Position numbers and translations under genes: made by a program. From the NCBI RefSeq assembly GCF_015831355.1, contig NZ_JADWYR010000001.1, forward strand, positions 2,790,001 through 2,854,000: a stretch of 64,000 bases of DNA, read 5' to 3'. Shown here one piece after another: positions 8,763 to 17,074 of the stretch (position 1 is the first letter of the stretch; each line of letters starts with the position of its first letter). The DNA comes from Panacibacter microcysteis. GTDB lineage: Bacteria > Bacteroidota > Bacteroidia > Chitinophagales > Chitinophagaceae. A model generated the notes under the pieces. It was not told the DNA's origin and did no database searches. It was given only the letters and a program-made list of their open reading frames with translations.

Positions 8763-10295
8763 ATGCAGCATAAGAAAAGCCCGATGGTTACCATCATTGG
8801 TGCGTCATCGGTTGGAACTATGATAGAGTGGTACGACTTTTACATTTTTGGAAGCCTGGCAACAATTATTTCCACGAAATTTTTCCCCTCCGGTAATCCT
8901 ACAGCTGCATTTCTTTCCACGCTGGCAACGTTTGCTGCAGGCTTTGTAGTAAGACCTTTTGGTGCACTTTTTTTTGGCCGCCTTGGAGATCTTATTGGCC
9001 GCAAATACACTTTCATGGTCACATTATTGCTCATGGGCGGTGCTACATTTCTCATTGGCTGTATACCATCTTACGAAACGATAGGCTTTATGGCGCCCGT
9101 GCTCATACTTCTCCTGCGTTTGCTACAGGGACTTGCTTTGGGTGGCGAATATGGCGGCGCAGCAACGTACGTTGCAGAACATGCACCTGCTGACAAACGT
9201 GGGTTTATGACCTCCTGGATTCAAACAACCGCCACCATAGGCCTGTTTGTCTCTTTACTCGTGATCATGGTTACCAGAAGCACTTTGAGCAAGGAGGCTT
9301 TCGATAGCTGGGGTTGGCGTGTTCCATTCTGGGTGTCCATTCTCATGGTATTGGTGTCTTACCTTATTCGTAAGAACATGGAAGAGTCGCCCATCTTTGC
9401 AAAAGCCAAGGCTGCGGGCAAAACTTCGGTTAATCCTCTAAAAGAAAGTTTTGGTAATAAATACAACTTCAAATTTGTATTGCTGGCATTATTTGGTGCC
9501 GTTATGGGGCAGGGTGTAATCTGGTACACCGGCCAGTTTTATGCTATGAGCTTCCTTGAAAAAACAATGAACATAGATAAGGTGCAGGTTGACAGTCTCA
9601 TGTTTATCGCGCTGATAATGGGTACACCTTTTTTCCTTGTGTTCGGGTGGCTGAGCGATAAGATAGGGCGCAAATGGATTATGATGGCGGGTATGCTTGT
9701 CGCAATCGTTTCTTATCGCCCTTTGTACGAAAAAATGTTCCAGGTAACCAACGCTAAAAACAAGCAGGAAGTTGTTGCTTCAACAACCACAACCGGAGTT
9801 TTGATGCAACGTGCTGATAAAGATTTCGATTCTGTATATACCACCAAAAAAACTTTTACAGATGGTACCATCTACACTGAAATAAAAACAATCCCTTACA
9901 AAAATGGTGTTGCTGAAATGGTAGACGGAAAACAGAAAATTTCCTCCGCCGTCACGCTTACCATAACAAATAAAGACAAGTGGTCTCTTATATGGCTGGT
10001 ATTTGTGCAGGTGTTGTTTGTTACAATGGTTTATGGCCCTATTGCAGCTTTCCTTGTTGAAATGTTTCCGACCAAAATCCGGTATACGTCCATGTCTCTG
10101 CCTTATCATATCGGCAATGGCGTATTTGGTGGATTGCTGCCCGCTGTAGCTACTTATCTGGCAACAAGCGCCAAAACAGCAGGAGATGGTCAGTGGTATC
10201 TCGAAGGCTTGTGGTATCCGATAGGTGTAGCCGCAGTCTGCCTTATAATCGGGTTGATCTATATTAACCCGAAAGACAAAAGAATAGATGATTAA
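8763..10295 (+). CDS. MFS transporter, metabolite:H+ symporter (MHS) type
   Basis: A 510-aa, 12-segment permease. MHS hallmarks: IEWYDFYIFGSLA in segment 1, the GRLGDLIGRKYT loop 2-3 signature, GLALGGEYGGAATYVAEHAP in segment 4, and the repeat signature GWLSDKIGRKW in the second half. The family (ProP, ShiA, KgtP relatives) imports small organic acids or osmolytes with protons; the substrate is not readable. Unusual: about 85 hydrophilic residues (325-405) are inserted between predicted segments 9 and 10, on the periplasmic side. A small membrane protein gene follows in the same direction. A possible -7 element, TATCTTTA, lies at 8711-8718. Confidence 0.92.
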   Translation: MQHKKSPMVTIIGASSVGTMIEWYDFYIFGSLATIISTKFFPSGNPTAAFLSTLATFAAGFVVRPFGALFFGRLGDLIGRKYTFMVTLLLMGGATFLIGCIPSYETIGFMAPVLILLLRLLQGLALGGEYGGAATYVAEHAPADKRGFMTSWIQTTATIGLFVSLLVIMVTRSTLSKEAFDSWGWRVPFWVSILMVLVSYLIRKNMEESPIFAKAKAAGKTSVNPLKESFGNKYNFKFVLLALFGAVMGQGVIWYTGQFYAMSFLEKTMNIDKVQVDSLMFIALIMGTPFFLVFGWLSDKIGRKWIMMAGMLVAIVSYRPLYEKMFQVTNAKNKQEVVASTTTTGVLMQRADKDFDSVYTTKKTFTDGTIYTEIKTIPYKNGVAEMVDGKQKISSAVTLTITNKDKWSLIWLVFVQVLFVTMVYGPIAAFLVEMFPTKIRYTSMSLPYHIGNGVFGGLLPAVATYLATSAKTAGDGQWYLEGLWYPIGVAAVCLIIGLIYINPKDKRIDD

Positions 10296-10341
10296 TGTTA
10301 GGGCTGCATCAACTCAAATAACTCGCAAAATTTATACGTTC

Positions 10342-10599
10342 ATGAACAACATCAAAAAATACCTTGGCATTCTTTGGATAGCCATGGCCGCGGCCATCGC
10401 TTACTTCGGATTTACAGAATTCGGTTATCCCAAACTTACTTCAGGCAAACAGGAAGACCTTGTATTCGGTATCATCATCGTCTTTATACTGTTGCCAATC
10501 ATTTCCGGCGGCCTGTTCATTTTTGGTAAGTATGCGCTGCAAAATGAGTACGATCTTGTGCAGGATGCACCGGATCATGCACATTATACAGAACGATGA
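10342..10599 (+). CDS. Small two-helix membrane protein downstream of the transporter
   Basis: ATG at 10342 gives 85 aa with two hydrophobic helices (about 6-24 and 38-63), a short polar connection (GYPKLTSGKQED) and a polar tail. It starts 46 bp after the transporter stop and is probably co-transcribed. No function is recognised; the position suggests an accessory of the MHS transporter, which is inference. A longer in-frame start at 10288 overlaps the transporter and adds non-membrane residues, so it is less likely. Confidence 0.75.
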   Translation: MNNIKKYLGILWIAMAAAIAYFGFTEFGYPKLTSGKQEDLVFGIIIVFILLPIISGGLFIFGKYALQNEYDLVQDAPDHAHYTER

Positions 10600-10659
10600 G
10601 CTGCACATAAAAAATACCACGGCTTTGCAGCAATGGCATTGTCAAAAAAACAAATTATG

Positions 10660-10707
10660 TAGCGGGCAGTATCACTTTCCTCATCGCCTGTTGTGTCACT
10701 CACTGCA
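10660..10707 (-). repeat. Dispersed intergenic repeat, copy 4
   Basis: Reverse copy: GCGGGCAGTATCAC, CATCGCCTG, GTTGTGTCACTCACT. It lies between the small membrane protein gene and the dsbD-like gene (convergent). Confidence 0.7.
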
Positions 10708-10777
10708 TCATTCTGTCCTTTCTTCAACTGCAGTTCCAGCATACTGTTTCCCCGCCTGTTCCAGGTAAGCTCCGGGC

Positions 10778-12730
10778 CTACCTGTTTTTATCAAATGTCT
10801 CTTTACCACATTTCAGCCATGCAAGGTATTCCTCGGCATCGGGTGTATAACCTACAGGCATGTTCAAAACCTGCTCTTTACCATTAAGCAATACATACAG
10901 AGGTTGCGAAGCCTGCACAAAATTTTCCTGCTGAAATGTTGCCCATTTATCGCCAATCGTTTCTATCTCTTTCGCAAAACCTGTTTTGGTTGTATAAGTA
11001 AATCTTTGTTCAACGGGCAGTTTCGCCCTGTCATCTACATATAATGAAACAAGGATAAAGTTCTTTTCAATATACTGTTTTACTGCAGGGTCGGTCCAAA
11101 CATTTTCTTCCATTTTCCGGCAGTTGACACAGGCCCAGCCTGTAAAATCAATCATAATGGGTTTATCTTGTTCTTTGGATAGCTGCAACGCCTTTCCGTA
11201 ATCATTTACCACTGTTGCCTCAAGGCCTTTGTTGTGTACATTTTCCCTGCCATAAACGCTGTAAGAGAATGGTGGCGGAAAACCACTCAGCAATTTAAGA
11301 TTTGCATATTCCGAAGAGGTAACACCTGGTATAAGATACAACGTAAACAGCATCGCTACAACGCCTGCCACTTTCCTGCCCTTGCCTATTTTCATGCCCT
11401 TATAGTCATGCGGCAATCGTATTACGCCAAAAAGATAGAGCGTTAAACATAAACTGATAATGATCCAAAGCCCGATGAATACTTCCCTTTTCAAAAGCTC
11501 CCAATGCATAACAAGATCTGCATTTGATAAAAATTTCAGGGCCAGGCCTAGTTCTGCAAAAGCCAGCACTTTCTTTACCGTATCAAGCCAGCCGCCCGAC
11601 TTTGGCAACGATTGCAGCCAATGCGGGAAGATAGCAAACAATGCAAAGGGTAATGCCAATGCCAGACCAAACCCTGCAAGACCGGCGGTAAGCTCCCACG
11701 CGCCACCACTTAAAGAACCCACCAGTAAAGAGCCAAGAATAGGGCCCGTACAGGAGAAGGAAACAATGGCCAGCGTTAGCGCCATAAAAAATATACCGCC
11801 AATACTTCCCAGGCTTCCTTTGGCATCTGCCTTGCCGGCAATACTGCTTGGCAGTGTAATTTCAAAAAAGCCAAAAAAGGAAATAGCGAAAAAGATAAAG
11901 ATCACGAAGAATACAACATTCAGCCACACATTGGTAGATATGTTGTTGAATATCTCCGGTTGCACATTACCCAATATGTGAAAAGGAATACTTGCCAGTG
12001 TATAAATCAAAAAAATAAATAAGCCATACAATACCCCGTTTTTAACAGCCTGTTTCCTGCTGCCCGATCTCTTGGTGAAGAATGACACCGTAACAGGTAT
12101 CATCGGGAACACACATGGCGTAAGCAAAGCGATAAGCCCGCCTGCAAGGCCCAGGAAAAAAACGGTAAGTAAGCTTCCACTTTCGTCTTTCTTTGCTTCG
12201 CCACAATTGCTCAGCGGGTTGGCTGTATCTGCATTGGTAATTAAAATCCGGTTTGCGTTTGCATCGGCACGCTTTCCGCCTTCGAGTGGCAGCGTAAAGC
12301 CCTGCTCGGCCGTTTGAAATTCACCGGGCCTTCCCAGGTAAGCTACGATCCTGCCTTTTATTTCAGCAGGTATGGTGCCGCTAATGGCAAAACGTTGTGT
12401 AATGTTTACGGTTTCGTTATACACGTCTACCGGTTTATTGTCAAAAGTGGGGTCTGTAATGGATTGTGTTTTTCCCGCTGCATTAATCGAGGCTGTATTA
12501 GCAGCATTCTCGTAATCATAAGTGACCGTGATTGCTTCTTCAAGGCCGGCAACAGATGGGTTAATAGCATATACGCTCCAGCCTTCAGGTGCCTTTGCAA
12601 TGGCTGTAATTTCGTATGTACTGTCGCTGATATGTTTTATAGCAATCTGCCACTTCAGCAAGCTGTCAGTTTGGGCAAACGCAACAACGGCTGTCAATAA
12701 CACTACGACAGAAAGCAAAACTTTTTTCAT
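10778..12730 (-). CDS. dsbD: DsbD-type thiol:disulfide interchange protein
   Basis: A 650-aa protein. Order: signal peptide (1-20), a DsbD N-terminal-like beta domain (about 25-155), an eight-segment membrane core (about 185-480) with Cys206 (LLTPCVFPM) and Cys327 (SFSCTGPIL), and a C-terminal thioredoxin domain with Cys534-VN-Cys537. Family role: passing electrons from cytoplasmic thioredoxin across the inner membrane to periplasmic proteins. Odd: the N-terminal domain has lost its redox cysteine pair; the region matching the neighbour's CNDSEC motif reads LGRPGEFQTA. The pair survives in the 150-aa protein encoded 12 bp upstream. Confidence 0.93.
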   Translation of the reverse strand: MKKVLLSVVVLLTAVVAFAQTDSLLKWQIAIKHISDSTYEITAIAKAPEGWSVYAINPSVAGLEEAITVTYDYENAANTASINAAGKTQSITDPTFDNKPVDVYNETVNITQRFAISGTIPAEIKGRIVAYLGRPGEFQTAEQGFTLPLEGGKRADANANRILITNADTANPLSNCGEAKKDESGSLLTVFFLGLAGGLIALLTPCVFPMIPVTVSFFTKRSGSRKQAVKNGVLYGLFIFLIYTLASIPFHILGNVQPEIFNNISTNVWLNVVFFVIFIFFAISFFGFFEITLPSSIAGKADAKGSLGSIGGIFFMALTLAIVSFSCTGPILGSLLVGSLSGGAWELTAGLAGFGLALALPFALFAIFPHWLQSLPKSGGWLDTVKKVLAFAELGLALKFLSNADLVMHWELLKREVFIGLWIIISLCLTLYLFGVIRLPHDYKGMKIGKGRKVAGVVAMLFTLYLIPGVTSSEYANLKLLSGFPPPFSYSVYGRENVHNKGLEATVVNDYGKALQLSKEQDKPIMIDFTGWACVNCRKMEENVWTDPAVKQYIEKNFILVSLYVDDRAKLPVEQRFTYTTKTGFAKEIETIGDKWATFQQENFVQASQPLYVLLNGKEQVLNMPVGYTPDAEEYLAWLKCGKETFDKNR

Positions 12731-12742
12731 GCAACAGGATTA

Positions 12743-13195
12743 TTATTGAAGCGGAAGATCAAATGAAACTTTCTTTGGCGGAAGACATTCACTGTCGTTA
12801 CACACCATGTATTCTATGGTGCCGGAAACATTCGTCTTTACAGAAGATTTGACGTTCACTATTTGTGTAAACGTTACTTTATTATCAAAATACTGTACAT
12901 CTACACCAAAAACCTCTTCATGCTTTTTTTGCAGGTTACCGGTTTCTTTTGGTATGCCTTTTATAGTTAATAAAGGGTTTGTTTTATAAGAAAACTTGGT
13001 GGGTACAGGGCCACCTTTTGGCGTTGTTTGCGAATATATGTGCCATGGTTTTTCAACCACGGCTGTATAAGTAACCTCGTATACCTTATCAGCAATTTTT
13101 TTGGCAGCAAATGTCCATTTTACCGGGTCTTTGAACTGGCTAAAACCAACTGCTGAAATGCTGAATAAAGTAATAAAGAGTAATAGTCTTTTCAT
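12743..13195 (-). CDS. Stand-alone DsbD N-terminal-domain-like periplasmic protein
   Basis: A 150-aa protein: signal peptide (about 1-19, ending GFSQ) and one immunoglobulin-like DsbD-alpha domain with Cys132 and Cys137 (MVCNDSECLPP), the redox pair of this domain. It forms an operon with the dsbD-like gene 12 bp downstream. The two share the frame GTI...L(P/S)FxLPL near their domain ends, suggesting duplication. It is probably the mobile periplasmic electron acceptor of the neighbouring membrane reductase, because that protein lacks the cysteines in its own N-domain. Confidence 0.85.
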   Translation of the reverse strand: MKRLLLFITLFSISAVGFSQFKDPVKWTFAAKKIADKVYEVTYTAVVEKPWHIYSQTTPKGGPVPTKFSYKTNPLLTIKGIPKETGNLQKKHEEVFGVDVQYFDNKVTFTQIVNVKSSVKTNVSGTIEYMVCNDSECLPPKKVSFDLPLQ

Positions 13196-13262
13196 GATTT
13201 AAAAAGTAATGTTTGTGCAATAACTGCGCTGCCTGTACCCGGCGTGCTGCCACATGTTATGC

Positions 13263-13320
13263 AGTACAGGAGTGCGACGCAACCGGTGCTCCATCGTTGC
13301 TGCAAAAGCCGGGTTCATAA
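13263..13320 (+). repeat. Dispersed intergenic repeat, copy 5
   Basis: GTACAGGAGTGCGACGCAACCGG, ending GCCGGGTTCATAA; one substitution in the core (AGGAGTG for AAGAGTG). Confidence 0.75.
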
Positions 13321-13369
13321 TAAAAACATATATACGTAACCCGTTGTTCAATACTTGCACCAGCTATTG

Positions 13370-14032
13370 TTAATTCAAACCCAAAAAGCGGAACACTTCC
13401 AGGCCGTCTTTGTTACCGAGCTGATCGTTGGATGCCCTTTCGGGGTGTGGCATCATACCAAAAACGTTGCCCCCGCTGTTTTTTATACCGGCAATGTTGC
13501 GGATGGCGCCATTTACATTGTACAAAGGATCAATCTTGCCATTCTCATCGCAATATTTAAAAAGCACCTGGTTATTGGCTTCCAGCTCGTTCAGTACCTG
13601 CTCGCCGGCAAAATAACGGCCATCTCCATGCGCCACCGGAATTTTGAGCGCCTTTCCCTGCTGGTCGTTGATGATAAAACTGTTTTTGCAAACAAACTTC
13701 TGCTGTGCATTAGGCAGTAATACACCAGGCAGTAAATGACTTTCGCAAAGAATCTGGAAACCGTTACACACGCCCAGTACTTTGCCGCCTTTGTTGGCAA
13801 AATCAATCACGCTTTGCATCATAGGGCTAAAGCGTGCAATAGCGCCGCAACGCAGGTAATCGCCGTAAGAAAAACCACCCGGCAAAACGATGCAATCATC
13901 TGTAGAAAACATGCTCAGGTCTTTGTCTTTATGCCAGAGCATCAGTACTTCTTTATTCATGTCGTGTTGCAATGCATCCTGCATATCGCGGTCGCAGTTA
14001 GAGCCGGGAAAAACAACGATTCCAAATTTCAT
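13370..14032 (-). CDS. purQ: Phosphoribosylformylglycinamidine synthase subunit I (glutaminase)
   Basis: A 220-aa class I glutamine amidotransferase of PurQ type: FPGSNCDRDMQDA at the start, LPGGFSYGDYLRCGAIA (49-65), nucleophile Cys89 in GVCNGFQIL, and His196/Glu198 in MPHPERAS. It supplies ammonia to PurL in the fourth step of purine synthesis. PurL and PurS are not in this window. ATG at 14032 gives the standard N-terminus. Confidence 0.97.
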   Translation of the reverse strand: MKFGIVVFPGSNCDRDMQDALQHDMNKEVLMLWHKDKDLSMFSTDDCIVLPGGFSYGDYLRCGAIARFSPMMQSVIDFANKGGKVLGVCNGFQILCESHLLPGVLLPNAQQKFVCKNSFIINDQQGKALKIPVAHGDGRYFAGEQVLNELEANNQVLFKYCDENGKIDPLYNVNGAIRNIAGIKNSGGNVFGMMPHPERASNDQLGNKDGLEVFRFLGLN

Positions 14033-14075
14033 GCGTGTATATTGAGGTTAAATTTTATAGATGAACTTAACGGTA

Positions 14076-14150
14076 GTGCTACTATTAAGCTTTGGTTGTG
14101 TCACTCACTTGTACGCCTGTGCATGCTTCTACAGTTCCGGGTGTATCAGC
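14076..14150 (-). repeat. Dispersed intergenic repeat, copy 6 (AAGTGAGTGACACAAC core)
   Basis: Reverse copy: TACTATTAAGCTTTG then GTTGTGTCACTCACTTGTACG, upstream of purQ. Confidence 0.75.
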
Positions 14151-14211
14151 GTACGCTGATTGCAACAAAAAAAATAAAGCGCAAAGGTAGAGCCTCAACC
14201 GCTAAAAAGAA

Positions 14212-15192
14212 CTAAAAATTAGTCACAATCCAGTTGTTAACGATGATCATGGCCACAAATGCCCAGAATAAAAGCGCGGGTACAAAAACTTTCTTTGGGT
14301 ATTGCCATGTGTTTGCTATAAAAGCAGCAGCGGCGGGCACACACAGCAGTAATGCGTTTGGCCATGCATTTTTCATAAAATACACACCTGGTATAAACAA
14401 TATAACCATGAAGAATAAGATGATCCAGTTTTTTCTAACCTGTATTACCATTCTGCCACTGTTGGCCTGCCACAGGTAGATACCGCTTACAATACCCAGC
14501 CCCGCCAGCGAAAAAGTAAGCATGTTCATAGCCAGATTTGGTGGCCGTATGATCTGCAGGTCAAAAATATGGAGCTGTTGCAGCACTGTCTCCAGTCTGT
14601 CGTTCCAAAACAGGTAACCGCCAAGAAAGTAGAATGGTGTAAGAATACCCAGTAGCAGTATAAGCCATTCATTAAACCTGAACGGCCGGAAAACCGCCAG
14701 GGCTATAAAAGAAACCAGTACAACAGGCAGCGATGGAAAATACAACAACACGGTGCAACCCGCTATCATGCCAATGTTATATACAAGTGAACGCGGCGAT
14801 GAACTGTTATAAAGCTTCATGATCCTGAAAAGGAGCCATATAACCATAGAATTGATGACCAGTGCAGCAGACAGGTTGTTCCATACCGGTACCAGCGCCG
14901 TAAGCAGCACATATGCCAGCGCAGTGGTATAACCCTGCCGCGGGTACATTCTAAGGTCGTTAAGCGCATAATTGAGCCGCAACGCCTGTAATATGATAAT
15001 TGCGTGGTACAACAGTGCAATGGCAACAGCCGGCATAAATGTAAGCCTGCTTAATACCCAATAAATAAGCCCATCATCCGATGAGCTGTTTATTACCGGG
15101 GGTTGTTGTAAAAAGAAAAGTCTTGTGCCAATACTTACTACGGTAAGACTAAAAACTGCCGACGCTGATTTTTCTTTAAATATTGATACCAC
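14212..15192 (-). CDS. Multi-pass membrane protein, probably DUF6427-like
   Basis: A 326-aa protein with about eight to nine hydrophobic segments and short loops; an FFLQQPPVINSSSDDG loop follows the first segment, and FRPFRFNEWLILLLGILTPFYFLGG is the most characteristic stretch. It resembles the uncharacterised Bacteroidota family DUF6427; this is from memory of its look, not a search. It sits 11 bp downstream of the 508-aa gene and is probably co-transcribed with it. Confidence 0.7.
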   Translation of the reverse strand: MVSIFKEKSASAVFSLTVVSIGTRLFFLQQPPVINSSSDDGLIYWVLSRLTFMPAVAIALLYHAIIILQALRLNYALNDLRMYPRQGYTTALAYVLLTALVPVWNNLSAALVINSMVIWLLFRIMKLYNSSSPRSLVYNIGMIAGCTVLLYFPSLPVVLVSFIALAVFRPFRFNEWLILLLGILTPFYFLGGYLFWNDRLETVLQQLHIFDLQIIRPPNLAMNMLTFSLAGLGIVSGIYLWQANSGRMVIQVRKNWIILFFMVILFIPGVYFMKNAWPNALLLCVPAAAAFIANTWQYPKKVFVPALLFWAFVAMIIVNNWIVTNF

Positions 15193-15203
15193 TTGTTTTG
15201 CGC

Positions 15204-16730
15204 TTAATATTCAACTTTTGCAAAACAAATGTAGTTCCTGTATTGGCAAGGAACAACTAATTCGTAGCCACTTACCTGTTTTGCAAACTTTGGCATAAAC
15301 TGGTATTCCTTGCTAAGGTTACGCAAAGTGGGGCTGCGGTTGATTTCCCCGTCTGGCGAAAGGCTTTGATCTGTTAGTAGCTGTGTTCTCTTTTCAAGCT
15401 GGTTAAAAAGAAAATGAAACCTTCCGCCGGTGTTTAAGGTGCCGTAGCCAAGAAAGTTGTCGGTATAATCATCGTACTGGGATTTATGGATAACGTTTGT
15501 CCACTGCATTTTCGCAGACGAATCGAAAGAAATGATGGCAATATTATCTGCATAATACCTGTTCACCTGGAAACCACTGTTGCCAAAGCGCGACCATGGA
15601 TAATAATAACCGCCATAAAAAGGCGAACTGTAATAATAGTTATAAGGCCTCATAAACGGAGAGCCGTACAGGTAATCCCAGCGGTTATAGTTAGAGCCTC
15701 TGGAACTGCTGTATAAAGACTCAGAGGCAATTACAAAACCGCCATCTTTTTTCACCAGTATGTTTTGTATGTAAAAGTCATTGAAGGCGTATTTCGGGTT
15801 TCCTTCAGATTTTGCACTGTTGCGAATTTCTTCCGAAAAGGTAGTGTTGCTGCTGTATACCAAAGATTGATCGGCCTTATTCCAGAGTGCGCAAAACAGG
15901 CCATCAATATTGCCACGTTTTGTTTTGGAATAAAATGAGGTAATAAGGTAACGGCCGTTCACGTTGTCGGCTTTTATCTTAACGTCATCGAGATACATAT
16001 CTTTTATATCGAGCGGGTAGCTGTAAACACTGTCTTCTGCCGCCTGTTTGCTGAGTAAAGTAAGCTGTGTAAGATTATCATTGTCTGATGTGCCGGCCGC
16101 CCGCAGAAAGAGCATCGACGCATCGTTGCCAAGTGTAAATTCTGATAAAAAATCTGAGCGATCCGGCATGTCTACATATACCCGTGAACGGTTGATTTTT
16201 TTTAGTTCGTTATCAAGCAGCACAGATGTAAGGGCATACCTGTCGTTGTTTTTGCTGTTGATCTTGAACAGCATGATCTTTTGTTTGTCTTCGCTGTTGA
16301 TGACATTATAAATCCTGTTGTTTGAATAAGAATTTACGGTCGTTGTATCCAGTTCATAAGGCTCACCTACTATTTTACCATTGCCATCGATCTTTGCGGC
16401 CATCATGTAAGCAACATTGCGGCGCTGGAACTGGTAAAAAAGATAAAAATGATCTTTATAAGTAATAAGGTCTGTACCAAGTGTTTTGTCTGGAACAAAA
16501 TCGAGTGTCACGTTTTCTACCAGCTTCATTTCATTATCATACACAGATACGTAATTGCTCGACCGGTAATTTTTGAAAATAAGATAATGATCATTGATCT
16601 TGCCTACGATGTCAAAATTCAATGACTTCTGATCATTTCTATCGGGTTCTGAATAAAATATTCTTTGTGCATGTATGGCTGAGGTTGAAAAAACGGCAAG
16701 CAAAAATATCAACACACGATTTCTGAGCAT
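15204..16730 (-). CDS. Secreted protein of unknown function (508 aa)
   Basis: Signal peptide at 1-21 (LLAVFSTSAIHAQ), then a largely beta-strand protein with repeated short strand-turn-strand units (for example GKINDHYLIFKNYRSSNY, TYKDHFYLFYQF), reminiscent of a beta-propeller. A Tyr/Ser-rich, Pro-containing stretch (about 355-390, NYNRWDYLYGSPFMRPYNYY) may be a disordered insert. No family is recognised. It is first gene of a two-gene unit with the membrane protein downstream, and divergent from kup. Confidence 0.75.
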   Translation of the reverse strand: MLRNRVLIFLLAVFSTSAIHAQRIFYSEPDRNDQKSLNFDIVGKINDHYLIFKNYRSSNYVSVYDNEMKLVENVTLDFVPDKTLGTDLITYKDHFYLFYQFQRRNVAYMMAAKIDGNGKIVGEPYELDTTTVNSYSNNRIYNVINSEDKQKIMLFKINSKNNDRYALTSVLLDNELKKINRSRVYVDMPDRSDFLSEFTLGNDASMLFLRAAGTSDNDNLTQLTLLSKQAAEDSVYSYPLDIKDMYLDDVKIKADNVNGRYLITSFYSKTKRGNIDGLFCALWNKADQSLVYSSNTTFSEEIRNSAKSEGNPKYAFNDFYIQNILVKKDGGFVIASESLYSSSRGSNYNRWDYLYGSPFMRPYNYYYSSPFYGGYYYPWSRFGNSGFQVNRYYADNIAIISFDSSAKMQWTNVIHKSQYDDYTDNFLGYGTLNTGGRFHFLFNQLEKRTQLLTDQSLSPDGEINRSPTLRNLSKEYQFMPKFAKQVSGYELVVPCQYRNYICFAKVEY

Positions 16731-16965
16731 AGATTAATGAGTTTAGACAAACAAATGTAAGTATAAGCCGGTGGCTGTTTTGAATTGAAACTGTAAATTA
16801 ACAGTTTTTGAAAAAGAGTGTTGTAACTGCTATGGCATTTTATTTTTAAAAATAAAATCACTATACATTTGCTAAGGATTTGAACAATACTTACAGATCT
16901 TTTACAGTTGAATGGGGTGGTAATGGCTGTGCATGGTCGTGCACGGCCGCCATGAAAAATCAACA

Positions 16966-17016
16966 GTACAAGAGTGCGACGCAACAGGCGATGCCAGAGG
17001 TGGCGCTGCCGGGTAC
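16966..17016 (+). repeat. Dispersed intergenic repeat, copy 7
   Basis: GTACAAGAGTGCGACGCAACAGGCGATGCCAG, ending GCTGCCGGGTACA, in the otherwise gene-free 344-bp divergent region (16731-17074). It falls inside an upstream extension of the kup reading frame. Confidence 0.85.
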
Positions 17017-17074
17017 ACAAACATCAAATCTTTTTACTGTACACTGTAAGTTTTTCCTGAACAAAATATACTCT

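Noticed and set aside
11460-11981. 173-codon frame antisense to dsbD
   Set aside because: Mirror of transmembrane codons; Ser/Pro/Ala/Lys-rich text typical of antisense reads.
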